From Weissella oryzae SG25 (lineage in GTDB: Bacteria > Bacillota > Bacilli > Lactobacillales > Lactobacillaceae), in NCBI RefSeq assembly GCF_000691805.2, contig NZ_DF820489.1:84612-148611 (forward strand): DNA of 64,000 bases, read 5' to 3'. Shown here piece after piece: positions 44,388 to 54,108 of this stretch. The stretch's first letter is position 1. Every line of letters begins with the position of its first letter. The translations under genes were made by a program, and so were the position numbers. The notes beneath the pieces were generated by a model. That model saw only the letters and a list, made by a program, of their open reading frames with translations. It did not search any database and was not told the origin of the DNA.

Positions 44388-46268
44388 TTACCTCCTTAAA
44401 TAGTTGTCTTTAAAGCGCTGTGATGGGCTTTGATTCATATCAACTGTGTTAGCTGTTATTCCTGCAACTTGTCCTTTTGAAGTGTATTGCCACAAATCAT
44501 ATGAATGTGTTGGCTCATTACCGTATGAAGGAATCCATATCGAACCAAACTTTGAGACATCGACATTAAATTGGTCGTACAACTGGTTAGCGATGTAAGC
44601 AACTTGATGTTCGCTATCAACGCCCAGTTCCGTCAATCTCTGATTCCAAGCAAGAGTATTTGCTTTAACATCAGTCATAGTAGACTCTTCTAAATCAATG
44701 GCATAAAAAATAGGCTTAACACCACTGCCTGCTGCGGTATTAGCCCGATTAAATAGTGATTCTGCTTCTTCTTTTGCCTCTGCTTGATTGGCATATAGTC
44801 CATATCCATATACAGCGTAACGAATGCCAGCAGCTTGAACGCCAGCAATATTTTGCTTGTACTTCAAGTCTTCTCTGCTTCCACCATACTGGATTCGAAT
44901 AATGGCCAAAACCACACCATCATTTTTAGCAGCTTGCCAATCTATATCACCTTGAAATTCTGATACATCAATGATTTTCCCATCAAGATAACCATCACTA
45001 ATCAAAGACTTTAAGTTATCAATTTCCGCTTGAATACTAGTTTGCCATTGGTTAAAATCGCTCGCTACTTTCTCAATCGCATTACTCTGTTGATTCGTTA
45101 GCGCTTTTAATTGATCATACTTTTTTGCCGAGGCTCGATAGTCTATTTGATAGCTTGCTAGACTTTTCTTTTTTTGACCAATAGTAAAAGTTGAACTAAA
45201 AGGCTTCAATATATCAATGTCTTTTTGAATAACTTGTATCATTTGTTTGTCTGCGACTAATGAATTAATAAACTGATAACTATCACCCACTTTAAAAGTA
45301 GAGAATTTTGACAATCCATACTCCAATGCACCAATGGTCCATGTCTCAGTCGCAGCAGTTTGCGACTTAATCCAATCATTCGCTCTAGTCAGTAAAATAG
45401 CAGGATCATGTACATCATCCCAAGTCTGAGCTCCATTGATAATACCAAATTCCGTCTGTAATTCCGGAATGTCGATATAGTCTAGACCATTGTTCACAGT
45501 TGCTATATCTACTCTAGGCGTTGATACAGCCGTCGTATTATTGCTCGAATTTGTTACATCTTGCTCTATGTTTGCACCGAGTGGGATCAAACGTGTAATG
45601 ATGCTCGTCGGATCAATTTCTAAACTTGCCGACTTTAAATTTTTACCAATTTTGAAAGGGTTATCATTTGTATGTTCTGTACCAAGATTATTGATGTAAT
45701 CAATATAATTACCGTCTGGTTCTACTCTCAACCTTAAGTAACCACCCAAACGATTTATTAGCTTATCTTTAATGGCAGCATAAGTTGTCGTATAGTCAAC
45801 GAATCTATAAACATTATCAGTGGAGTTAGTTACATCAATCACTCCAACTCTAAACTTCTTGAAATCAGGAACTTGAGAATTATGAACATCAATAAGCATC
45901 CTAAAAAAGTCTGCTGGAGTTGTGTCATGCACCTCTTTGAATCTCTGTGTCGAATCAATCAAATACGCTAGAATTGACTCAAAACTAAAAGTTTGTGTGT
46001 GCTGCCCAGCTGTAGTCATTTCCCTTTTAGGTTTGAGTGCTCTTCCTCTAAATATCAATTCACCATCTTGCTTTATGTCAATATGTGTAACTAAGGGGCG
46101 CACATTACCGAACAAAAAATTTGTTTGATTGACGGTAATTTGAAAATCATCAACATCTGAATCTTTAAGTGTTAATTTCCCGGCTGAAATTGTTTTGTTT
46201 GTTTTCAAATTAAATACTGTTTTACCAATATTATCTGTTGCGCTTTCATAAGCTCTAATTGTATACAC
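44388..46268 (-). CDS. tail-associated lysin (Tal) with fused GH25 lysozyme
   Basis: 626 residues. Residues 1-380 are the prophage tail endopeptidase/hub domain (gp44-like), followed by a short coiled linker. Residues 430-626 form a complete GH25 muramidase (IIDVSEFQGDIDW, YAVYGYGLYANQ, FYAIDLEEST, DLWQYTSKG). It forms the tail tip and opens peptidoglycan during DNA injection. It starts at the last base of the dit gene. Confidence 0.9.
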   Translation of the reverse strand: MYTIRAYESATDNIGKTVFNLKTNKTISAGKLTLKDSDVDDFQITVNQTNFLFGNVRPLVTHIDIKQDGELIFRGRALKPKREMTTAGQHTQTFSFESILAYLIDSTQRFKEVHDTTPADFFRMLIDVHNSQVPDFKKFRVGVIDVTNSTDNVYRFVDYTTTYAAIKDKLINRLGGYLRLRVEPDGNYIDYINNLGTEHTNDNPFKIGKNLKSASLEIDPTSIITRLIPLGANIEQDVTNSSNNTTAVSTPRVDIATVNNGLDYIDIPELQTEFGIINGAQTWDDVHDPAILLTRANDWIKSQTAATETWTIGALEYGLSKFSTFKVGDSYQFINSLVADKQMIQVIQKDIDILKPFSSTFTIGQKKKSLASYQIDYRASAKKYDQLKALTNQQSNAIEKVASDFNQWQTSIQAEIDNLKSLISDGYLDGKIIDVSEFQGDIDWQAAKNDGVVLAIIRIQYGGSREDLKYKQNIAGVQAAGIRYAVYGYGLYANQAEAKEEAESLFNRANTAAGSGVKPIFYAIDLEESTMTDVKANTLAWNQRLTELGVDSEHQVAYIANQLYDQFNVDVSKFGSIWIPSYGNEPTHSYDLWQYTSKGQVAGITANTVDMNQSPSQRFKDNYLRR

Positions 46269-47050
46269 TAGACCATCACCTCTTTATAGAAAACGAACTC
46301 TATTTTTCCATTTCCCGAAACATTAAATTCATTCTCCCCACATTCTAAAATTAGATCAGTGTCCGTATATACACCGCTCCGTAATGATAGCTCTCCAAAA
46401 GCACCACTTATCGAAACTTCTCCCGTAACGATTATTTTGACCTCTACAGATGTATCACCAATATTAAATAAAGCGATGTCTTTTCTACCTGCTACCGAAT
46501 ATTCTACCGTTTGGCATATCCACTTCGGGAAATATACATCATCCCAAACATCATTGCCCTCAGGCTCATTCCCGATGGCGAACGGAAAGCAATCAAATAC
46601 AACTGTGGCCGTTAAATCAAGATTTTTTGCGCTATCTGAAACCGTAACCGACTTGCATTTTCCAATCCAATGAAATCCTTTTTCATGTGTATCAAAGATA
46701 CTTTGAATTCCCAGAGGCATTAATTGACCTTTAAGATTATTTTCAATGTACTTACGCTCTTCATATTGATGTCCTACACTTTTTAACTGAAAAGTAACAT
46801 CTCTATTATTAAAAAATCTGTCATTACCTAACATAGAGAGGTCAAAAATTCCCTGGGTATATGGGACACTTTCAGTAATGGTTTTTTCACTTGGACTTGG
46901 CGCTTGTCTATCTACCAACCACCAACCTTGCTTGCCACTATCAAAGGAGCCGAATATAATCCCCTCAGTTATTGATTGAGAATTAGGGTCAACATCTGCT
47001 GGCCCCGTATCAACAAATTTATATTGTCCCACTAAGATATACCTCCCCAT
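46268..47050 (-). CDS. distal tail protein (Dit)
   Basis: 260 residues of the siphovirus Dit family: the N-terminal ring domain with FDLSMLGNDRFFNNRDVTFQL and a C-terminal galectin-like fold. It links tail tube and tip. Overlaps the tape measure gene by 19 bp. Confidence 0.88.
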   Translation of the reverse strand: MGRYILVGQYKFVDTGPADVDPNSQSITEGIIFGSFDSGKQGWWLVDRQAPSPSEKTITESVPYTQGIFDLSMLGNDRFFNNRDVTFQLKSVGHQYEERKYIENNLKGQLMPLGIQSIFDTHEKGFHWIGKCKSVTVSDSAKNLDLTATVVFDCFPFAIGNEPEGNDVWDDVYFPKWICQTVEYSVAGRKDIALFNIGDTSVEVKIIVTGEVSISGAFGELSLRSGVYTDTDLILECGENEFNVSGNGKIEFVFYKEVMV

Positions 47051-50000
47051 CGAGTGCTATTTTGTACATTTTGTCCTAAAGCATCATCATATCTATCAGT
47101 TGTTTCTCCCACTAATACTCCAGTATCTAAAATGATCGTTTGATTCTTGTCTATCAATTTTCGCAACAAACTATTTGTACTCTCGTTCATGAAAATATTG
47201 TTATTTTCCGGCATAACATCTGCAAATATTGGCATACTATCTCTAAAACTAAAATCTAATGGCTTAACATTTGCTACATCACGCACGTTATTAATCAGCT
47301 GTGCCATCGAATTACTGGCTTGATACGCATGCTCTGAAATTCCAGTGGCCACACCAAGACTCAAATATTTACCAACCTCATCACGCAACAATCGTGAAGG
47401 TGAGTGAATTTTCGCCTTCTTCTTAGCTTCGTTGTTCACTTGGGCAACTAGACTAGCCATTGCCGCGACAGCATCACCAGTACCAGATCTAATACCCGCT
47501 GCCACGCCGGCTGACATTTGTTTTCCTACTGAATTGAACGAAACACCTTTGGCACCACTTTTTGCAGCATCAGCCAATGATTTACCAGCATCAGAGGATT
47601 CGCTTTTCTTTGACTTGACCCCTTTAACAAATTCGCTACCACTATCTTTACCAGCTTGATTATGTTTATTAGAGTTTTTCTTTGAACCATTGGCACTTGA
47701 GTCTGAAAGTTCACCACCAGAGCTACTTGATTCGCCCTTTTTACTCTTCACACCATCATTATAACTATCACCATTCTTTTTGCCGGCTTGATTATGCTTT
47801 CCATCATCTCGCGCGCCTGAAGCTGATTGTTCAGCTAAAAATTTACCTGCTCCTTTGAAATCACCAGACTTTAAAGCGTTAATAAATTGTTGCTTACCAT
47901 CATTTCCTTTATTGAACATTTCTGGAGGTAATGAATTCAATCCATCCGTACCATCTTTAGCCAAAGCAGCAGATACTTCTTTAGTCGTCGCCCTACCAGA
48001 CGATAATGCTTGTACTAAATTGGCTACACCTTGTGTTCCAGATTGTTGGAGCATAAATGCAAACGCCTGCATTTGTTGACCGGTATCATTATTCATTTGT
48101 ACAAATGAAAGATACATCGATTGCAACTGCGGAGCCGTAACGTTATTCATGTTTTGCAAACTCTGAGACCACGTTTGGAAGTTAAGTTGCCCACCATTTG
48201 AGATAGTCTGATTCATTTGCATTCCGAAAGTCTGTTCTTGTTGCAACAATGATTGATTCTGTTGTTGTTGTTGAACAAGTTGCTGTTGCAATTGGGCCTT
48301 AGTTGTTTGATCAGTTGTTTGACTGATTTGGTCCTTCAACTGCTTAATTTTATCTTCGCCAACTTGGACCTGTTGTGATTGCAACTCGTAATCTGCCTGA
48401 AGGGTCGTAATTGTTGCCTGACGTTGTGTTTCATTAAGCTTTTGACCATTTTGAACGCGTGATAATTGAGCTTGAACAAAGATTTCATTTTGCTCTATCA
48501 ACTTTTGCTTAATTACATTATTTTGATCAGTTAGGACATTAGCTTGGTCTGCCGTCATTTCAGTCCCATCACTGAAACGCTTATCCTTTAACTGCCTATC
48601 CAAATCTTGGGTAATGTTGAGTAAGCTTTGACCATTCTTCTGAGTTGCATCCGCTAACTTGGTATTTGCGTCATTCACAGCTGCGACTCTATCTTCACCA
48701 GTCTGCTTCTCGGCCTTAGTCATGGCGTTTTTATAATTCTCAGAAGCTTTATTTGCACTAGTTTGATATTGATCCAATGTATTGTTTACATCAGTCAAGA
48801 ACTGCTTTGATTTATCAGATACACCATCTGTGTTAATCAGATCAGACATTTTAGTCTTAGATGAGTCGAAGGCTGTCTTCATGTTTTTTGCTGCGTTACC
48901 AACATCCTTAACAGAAACACTAGCAGCTTTAAATTTATCTTTCGAATCATCACTAGACTTGGCCATTTGGCTAAATGATTCAACTCCGATTTTCCCGGCA
49001 TCTACAAAAGCTGATTCCATGTCTTTAACAGCAGCACCAGTACCATTTATTGAATTTTTCGCTTTGTCAAACGCTTCAGAACCGTCTTTTCCACCAGGTA
49101 TCATTTTCTGCACAGCGCCTTCAATAGCATACCCAGCGGCCATAGCTGCCTGAACAATAGCGCTTAGCGCATCAAATACTAATCTTAAAGCTGTAGCTAA
49201 TGCAATCGCAGAAACAACTAGCGCACCAATTGCTATTGCTCCAACTACTTTTAGAACTCCACCTAAAATACCAGCAATAGGAGCTAATGCCGTTTTAACC
49301 CCATCAATTGATGGTTTCATAGCATCGAAAATATCCTTAATACCCCCAATTGCCGTTTTAACGACACCTTGGATATTTAAAAAGTTTGAAGTCCATGCTA
49401 AAGCAATTGAACCAGCAACGGCAGCTACAATTAATGCTATTGGAATAAGTGCGCCTAATGACATTCCTAATCCGCCCGCTGCTGTGGCCCCCGAAAGCAT
49501 GCCTTCACTTGCTCCAGCTCCGGCTTCACCTATTGTTCCAATGGCTGCCCCGTTCTTCATGGCCGTATTAGTAAGCTTCGCTATTTGAGTATCAGAAGCA
49601 CCTACCGTTTGGAGCAGTCCGTAAAACTTTGTATTAAGTCCCGTTACAGCTACTTGAGGATTTGTAAAGGCAGCAAACAGCGACTTAGACATGTTAACGG
49701 TCTTTTCAGGAATACTAGTAATAGCAGAACCTAGATTACTAATAGACATACGCATAGTATTTATTCCAGCGCTGTACGTTTCCGAAACTTCTCCAGATAA
49801 CATCGCTTTATTAAAGTTAAGCAATTCCACCGTTGTGCCTTTAACTACAGAAGTGAATTTTCCAAAAACTCCTATTGTAAAGCCACCCATCGTCTGTGTA
49901 GCGGTTCCAGTCATAATTAATCCACGTTGTACAAGACTTAGGTCAGCTTGTATGGTTTCAAGTGCCTGAACTGTTCTAGCACCACCAACACCTATGCCCT

Positions 50001-51303
50001 TGAAGGTCTCCAAAGCGATGAATACTGGCAATGCAACTTTAAGTGCCGCACCAACTTGTTGAATTGATGGCAAGAATTGCATCATAGCCTGAGCCGCATT
50101 TAAAACGTTTTTAGTTGTTTTCTGAATATTATCTTGATTAGCTTGTAGGTACTTGTTAAAGTCACTAACTGAACCAGTTGCCTTATCCACAGCACCCTTT
50201 AAAGTCCCACTAAACGTCTCTTCAACAATTATTGACAACGATTCCAAACTTCCAAAGAATTGTTCAACAGAGCTGGAAAGATCATTCTGCATGGTTTTAG
50301 CCATTTCGTCTGCTGCACCGTTTGAATTTTGAAGCTTGCTAGTCAAGTTTTCCAGCTTACCAGATTGGGCACTCAGCAATACATTCATTGCCCGACCACC
50401 TTGAACACCATAAATTTGCGAAGTATAGTATTGCTTTTGTTGATCGGTCATTCCAGAAAGTTTATCCTTCAATTCGCTAACTTGTGACGCTAAAGGCTTC
50501 ATTTTCCCTGATGAATCGTATGCATTGAATCCGATCTTTGACATCGCTGCACTAGCTTCATCTGATGGGTTTTGAAGCTTTGTCAACGCCATACCAAGAT
50601 TAGAACCAGCCATTGATCCCTTAATACCAGCATCAGAAAGAACCCCAATAGCAGCTGATGTTTCTTCTAGGCTCAATCCAGCAGCGTGTGCTTGTGGAGC
50701 AACCATTTTAAGGGCTTCTCCCATATCACTAGCTTCGGCATTTGTATCAGCTGCAGCACGGGCAAACACGTCGGCAACGTGTGCTGAATCACTGGCCTGC
50801 AAGCCAAATCCATTCAGAGCCGTTGCAGCATTCTCAGCTGATTGGGCAACATCTCCACCTGAAACAGCTGCTAGATTCAATACACCAGGCATTGCGGCCA
50901 TTATTTGCTTTGAATCCATGCCGGCAGATGCTAAGTTTTCCATTCCGCCGGCCGCTTCTTTCGCACTAAATGCAGTGTCGGCTCCTAATTTAATGGCCTG
51001 ATCATTCATAGCCTTCAAATCGCTACCACTTGCACCAGCAATCGCTCCAACTCGTGACATTTGGTGTTCAAAATCAGCCCCTGTCTTGATACTTGCAACA
51101 CCTAATGCAGTTACGGCTACAGCGCTAACTTTCATAGCACTACTTACAAGTTTAGATGAGTTGGCCACAGCATCAGTTGAAGCCATAGAACTACGGTTTA
51201 TGTCATTGTTAAATTTTTGGTACGCTGCTCCTGCTTCTTTAAATGCCGCCACAAACTGACCGACTGATGCTGTCAAAATTGCTTTAGTAGTATATTCTTC
51301 CAA
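47032..51303 (-). CDS. tail tape measure protein
   Basis: 1423 residues. TP901-family tape measure domain at 50-350 (TGADFEHQMSRVGAIAGAS, AASAGMDS-like repeats, AFSAKEAAGGMENLA), hydrophobic segments at about 590-720, coiled coils at 830-1080 and a Ser/Lys/Gly-rich repeat area at 1150-1260. Its length sets tail length and it ejects with DNA. Confidence 0.95.
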   Translation of the reverse strand: MEEYTTKAILTASVGQFVAAFKEAGAAYQKFNNDINRSSMASTDAVANSSKLVSSAMKVSAVAVTALGVASIKTGADFEHQMSRVGAIAGASGSDLKAMNDQAIKLGADTAFSAKEAAGGMENLASAGMDSKQIMAAMPGVLNLAAVSGGDVAQSAENAATALNGFGLQASDSAHVADVFARAAADTNAEASDMGEALKMVAPQAHAAGLSLEETSAAIGVLSDAGIKGSMAGSNLGMALTKLQNPSDEASAAMSKIGFNAYDSSGKMKPLASQVSELKDKLSGMTDQQKQYYTSQIYGVQGGRAMNVLLSAQSGKLENLTSKLQNSNGAADEMAKTMQNDLSSSVEQFFGSLESLSIIVEETFSGTLKGAVDKATGSVSDFNKYLQANQDNIQKTTKNVLNAAQAMMQFLPSIQQVGAALKVALPVFIALETFKGIGVGGARTVQALETIQADLSLVQRGLIMTGTATQTMGGFTIGVFGKFTSVVKGTTVELLNFNKAMLSGEVSETYSAGINTMRMSISNLGSAITSIPEKTVNMSKSLFAAFTNPQVAVTGLNTKFYGLLQTVGASDTQIAKLTNTAMKNGAAIGTIGEAGAGASEGMLSGATAAGGLGMSLGALIPIALIVAAVAGSIALAWTSNFLNIQGVVKTAIGGIKDIFDAMKPSIDGVKTALAPIAGILGGVLKVVGAIAIGALVVSAIALATALRLVFDALSAIVQAAMAAGYAIEGAVQKMIPGGKDGSEAFDKAKNSINGTGAAVKDMESAFVDAGKIGVESFSQMAKSSDDSKDKFKAASVSVKDVGNAAKNMKTAFDSSKTKMSDLINTDGVSDKSKQFLTDVNNTLDQYQTSANKASENYKNAMTKAEKQTGEDRVAAVNDANTKLADATQKNGQSLLNITQDLDRQLKDKRFSDGTEMTADQANVLTDQNNVIKQKLIEQNEIFVQAQLSRVQNGQKLNETQRQATITTLQADYELQSQQVQVGEDKIKQLKDQISQTTDQTTKAQLQQQLVQQQQQNQSLLQQEQTFGMQMNQTISNGGQLNFQTWSQSLQNMNNVTAPQLQSMYLSFVQMNNDTGQQMQAFAFMLQQSGTQGVANLVQALSSGRATTKEVSAALAKDGTDGLNSLPPEMFNKGNDGKQQFINALKSGDFKGAGKFLAEQSASGARDDGKHNQAGKKNGDSYNDGVKSKKGESSSSGGELSDSSANGSKKNSNKHNQAGKDSGSEFVKGVKSKKSESSDAGKSLADAAKSGAKGVSFNSVGKQMSAGVAAGIRSGTGDAVAAMASLVAQVNNEAKKKAKIHSPSRLLRDEVGKYLSLGVATGISEHAYQASNSMAQLINNVRDVANVKPLDFSFRDSMPIFADVMPENNNIFMNESTNSLLRKLIDKNQTIILDTGVLVGETTDRYDDALGQNVQNSTRWGGIS

Positions 51304-51306
51304 TTA

Positions 51307-51642
51307 TTATCCTCCTTTCTTTATTTTTCGATATTCTTGTAATCGTTTTGCACGTTCAACAAGTTCTTGATTCATTTCTACTTCAGGAATTTCGGGCTTA
51401 TATACTTTCTCTACTTCGGCTTCATAATCAAAGAAATCTTTAAACGTTTTGAATGGCGACATTCCGTCTTTATCAACCGCACTTACTTGCTGAGTTAACC
51501 ATGCTTGTTGTGCTAATTGAGCTGACAAATCAACTCTAGACAAACTAAAAGCGAGCATCCTAATTGAGTACTCGCTTATTGTCATATTTTCAGCTTCTCT
51601 AAGTGATGAAATGCCTAGAAACCTGAAACAGTTTATCAGCAT
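51307..51642 (-). CDS. tail assembly chaperone, frameshift part (gpT-like)
   Basis: 111 codons with no SD before the ATG at 51642. The frame is open upstream and overlaps the end of the chaperone gene in the -1 frame. It should be made as a C-terminal extension of that protein after -1 slippage at C_AAA_AAG (51726-51720), as in lambda gpG-gpT. It bridges tube subunits to the tape measure. Confidence 0.82.
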   Translation of the reverse strand: MLINCFRFLGISSLREAENMTISEYSIRMLAFSLSRVDLSAQLAQQAWLTQQVSAVDKDGMSPFKTFKDFFDYEAEVEKVYKPEIPEVEMNQELVERAKRLQEYRKIKKGG

Positions 51643-51656
51643 TGTTTCATACGTTT

Positions 51657-52055
51657 TTACTGAACTTTCACCGACTCCTTGGACTCTTTGTCCGCTATTT
51701 TTTGAAGCTTCGCTAGGTTCTTTTTGTACGTTGCGACTAAAGTCCCAGTCTGCCGTTGCGTCTCTAATGTTTTCATCAATTCTGCGAAAAAAGCTGTATA
51801 TGCTTTATCATCCTCCAAAGAATCCACCCAAGAATCGAACATGTCTTCAGTAAGCTCAATATCACCAGCAAGGGCCGCGCGGAGTGCTTGATACATGACA
51901 TAAGGATCAGAACTCTGTAACTTTAACCAGACCATATTTACTCCAGTACCATACTTAATACCATCCATATCGACTGAATATTCTTTATCCAATTCACGTA
52001 CAAAGCGTAAACCAAAATTCAACTTGTGCTCTTCACCGTTTAAAGTAATCTTCAT
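51657..52055 (-). CDS. tail assembly chaperone (gpG-like)
   Basis: 132 residues of the TAC family: MKITLNGEEHKLNFGLRFVRELDKEY, then GVNMVWLKLQSSDPYVMYQALRAAL. It binds the tape measure during tail assembly. A slip site near the end joins it to the next frame. Confidence 0.88.
   Translation of the reverse strand: MKITLNGEEHKLNFGLRFVRELDKEYSVDMDGIKYGTGVNMVWLKLQSSDPYVMYQALRAALAGDIELTEDMFDSWVDSLEDDKAYTAFFAELMKTLETQRQTGTLVATYKKNLAKLQKIADKESKESVKVQ
51720..51726 (-). other. candidate -1 frameshift site of the tail chaperone
   Basis: C_AAA_AAG in the zero frame, about 60 nt before the zero-frame stop. The -1 frame is open from here into the 111-codon frame. Confidence 0.55.
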
Positions 52056-52120
52056 AGTAATTCTCCTCGTTATTGTTATGTAAATAAAAAAGCACGGAAT
52101 CGAACCGCACTTTTCTTAAA

Positions 52121-52189
52121 CTAATCAGCTTTAATAGTTGCCCCATTATCGTTAGGTGTCGCTGTTACACTTACGGGGGCTGTTATTTT
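52121..52189 (-). other. -1 frame extension of the tail tube gene
   Basis: At A_AAA_TAA (52189-52183) the Lys tRNA can slip back one base with perfect re-pairing. The -1 frame then gives exactly 21 more residues beginning ITAP and ending GATIKAD, with stop TAG at 52121-52123. The capsid gene has the same slip site and a related 21-residue extension. Confidence 0.65.
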
Positions 52190-52695
52190 GACGATCCACC
52201 ATCACCAGCAACAGGCGTGGTGTCAGTGAATGCATATTGAATTTCATCCTGTTGATCAGTCGTAAATGTCGCTGCTCCATCTTGGGGGAGTTGATCAATA
52301 TTCATGGAAGTCTTAATTTGAGTAAGTTTACCAACTTCTGCAGGCACTTCCCATGATTGTAGATATCCTTGTGCGTATTGTGCGCCGTACTTTCCATCCT
52401 CACGCAAATCTGCAAGATTGACGTCCCACACCTCCAGCTTCTTCGATTGCTTAACAGCATTTAGCAAGAATGTATTGACATCATCTAGACTAGCTACTGC
52501 TTCAATATCCAATGAGACTGTAGCAGTAGCAGGAGAATTGATAGCACCATCCTTTGTTTCAGTAGAGTCTGATTTAGATTCATACTTCCAGCTATGTTGC
52601 GTTTGCAATGCCAACTTGATTGCATTTTTCTTATTTCGATCTTCCCACAAACGGAACGCCAAAATGTGATCCTTACCATAAATAGCTTCTGCCAT
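52183..52695 (-). CDS. major tail (tube) protein
   Basis: 170 residues, TP901-1-type tail tube: YGKDHILAFRLWEDRNKK, a long beta-domain, GYLQSWEVPAEVGKLTQ, and IQYAFTDTTPVAGDGG at the end. Forms the tube around the tape measure. A minority longer form by -1 frameshift is predicted. Confidence 0.85.
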   Translation of the reverse strand: MAEAIYGKDHILAFRLWEDRNKKNAIKLALQTQHSWKYESKSDSTETKDGAINSPATATVSLDIEAVASLDDVNTFLLNAVKQSKKLEVWDVNLADLREDGKYGAQYAQGYLQSWEVPAEVGKLTQIKTSMNIDQLPQDGAATFTTDQQDEIQYAFTDTTPVAGDGGSSK

Positions 52696-52712
52696 GTAAC
52701 GATTCCTCTTTT

Positions 52713-53099
52713 CTAATTACTATAATTTATTTCAAGTTCCAAAATTCCATGCCATAACATTGGCGATACTGAATTATCTGAAATCACTTGAATGTTCTCT
52801 TTTGCAAAGCTAACGTTATAAACGTCCGCCTTGCGTAATACTTTGACCTTTGTCAAAAGTTGCTCCATCATATCTGTAATAAGCCTACGATTATCCTTCT
52901 CACCATATAAATGAACAGTAATAATCGATGAACCAATGGATACAATATTAGACTTAACCTGTGTTGGATTAGCAAATTGTTCTCCTACATACACAAATGG
53001 ATATCCCGTATCTTCTGGTAAGTAGTTAAAGGTGTTGAAGTCTAAAGTCTGAGACAATTTAAAAATCTCATCATAGATCGCTTGATTAACTTCTTTCAT
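52713..53099 (-). CDS. tail terminator/completion protein (DUF806-like)
   Basis: 128 residues between the HK97 gp10-like gene and the tube gene, with FNTFNYLPEDTGYPFVYVGEQ and SIITVHLYGEKDNRRL. By fold order and position it caps the tail tube at the neck. Overlaps the gene upstream by one base. Confidence 0.75.
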   Translation of the reverse strand: MKEVNQAIYDEIFKLSQTLDFNTFNYLPEDTGYPFVYVGEQFANPTQVKSNIVSIGSSIITVHLYGEKDNRRLITDMMEQLLTKVKVLRKADVYNVSFAKENIQVISDNSVSPMLWHGILELEINYSN

Positions 53100-53446
53100 T
53101 ATTTACGCTCCGCTATTGAGTTGATGTCCTTAATAAACTGGTCTCTCTGCGAGTAATAAGCCGGCCTTATATGGGGTTTCCCAGGCATAAATCTTGTCCC
53201 ATATTCTTGATACGGATCGTAACTTGCATCACCACTTACTTCAGCACTAAAATCAGTACCAGCGTTGATTAAATTAAGGAATATTTGCCGTTTCAAGAAA
53301 CCTGTATCAACTGGTGCGTTCCTTTGCGCTTGCTCTTGCATAGAAGCGCCGTTTCGTTTCACAGCTGCAATAACCTCTGTACCTATTTTGGTTTTTACTT
53401 CTAGGAACTGGCTTAACCCATCACCTCCGCTAAGAACTAGCCCCAT
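53099..53446 (-). CDS. HK97 gp10-like neck protein
   Basis: 115 residues with the family core QAQRNAPVDTGFLKRQI and DPYQEYGTRFMPGKPHIRPAY. Tail-joining component. GAGG is 8 nt from the ATG at 53446; a GTG at 53455 has no SD. Confidence 0.87.
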   Translation of the reverse strand: MGLVLSGGDGLSQFLEVKTKIGTEVIAAVKRNGASMQEQAQRNAPVDTGFLKRQIFLNLINAGTDFSAEVSGDASYDPYQEYGTRFMPGKPHIRPAYYSQRDQFIKDINSIAERK

Positions 53447-53762
53447 TTTCGCCACCTCGCATTGTAATTACTTGTCGATTACCAACTCTCTTTTCGGTAA
53501 CAAAAAAATACTTACGTATTTCTCGTCCTGGCAATGCTACCAGACAGAAATCGTAAGTATTTAAAAATGGTTGTTTAAGATGGAGCGAAATAACATCGGT
53601 CCGTATATCGCCAAATACAACAGTTGATTTTTCAATTGACGGAACAACAACGTGCGCTACCTGCTTGTATTCCAAAATTTTATTGTGCACATTCCTACCT
53701 AAATCGGGGTCATAATGGTTCCCAGATTCATTAACAAATATTACCTGGTCAGTGTATTTCAT
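53430..53762 (-). CDS. head closure protein
   Basis: 110 residues, mainly beta, with NESGNHYDPDLGRNV and VFGDIRTDVISLHL, the layout of SPP1 gp16-like stoppers. Its start overlaps the previous stop (TGATG). Confidence 0.75.
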   Translation of the reverse strand: MKYTDQVIFVNESGNHYDPDLGRNVHNKILEYKQVAHVVVPSIEKSTVVFGDIRTDVISLHLKQPFLNTYDFCLVALPGREIRKYFFVTEKRVGNRQVITMRGGENGASS

Positions 53763-54097
53763 CAACGAAACCTAAACTTTCCTGCATTAGAATCAGCATC
53801 GTTGGTCTCTATCCAATCAGCAATATCTTTCGCAAATGGTTCCAAGTCGTCAATCTGATAAGTAGCGCTGACGTCACTTTCAGTAGCTGACTGTTTGCCC
53901 TCATCATTGATGCGATTAAATCGGCTAATGCTTGCCTCTATGACAATGTAGTTCAGATCATCAGGAACTTCTTTTTGACATATCTTGCCCTTTAATCGTG
54001 AAGTTATTAGTTGCGTTACCTGATCAATAACATCATCTTGTTCATTGCCATCAATACCTAAAACAGTCTTAATTGCACTTAAAGTTTGCTCAGCCAT
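53762..54097 (-). CDS. head-tail connector protein
   Basis: 111 residues, helical, phage_connect_1 / gp6 type: AIKTVLGIDGNEQDDVIDQVTQLI, YIVIEASISRFNRINDEGKQ. Adaptor ring beneath the portal. The start ATG at 54097 has a GGGTGG sequence upstream. Confidence 0.82.
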   Translation of the reverse strand: MAEQTLSAIKTVLGIDGNEQDDVIDQVTQLITSRLKGKICQKEVPDDLNYIVIEASISRFNRINDEGKQSATESDVSATYQIDDLEPFAKDIADWIETNDADSNAGKFRFR

Positions 54098-54108
54098 ACA
54101 ACCACCCA

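Noticed and set aside
51307..51642. Separate tail gene with its own start
   Set aside because: No Shine-Dalgarno before the ATG and the frame is open upstream in -1 register; a frameshift product is more likely.
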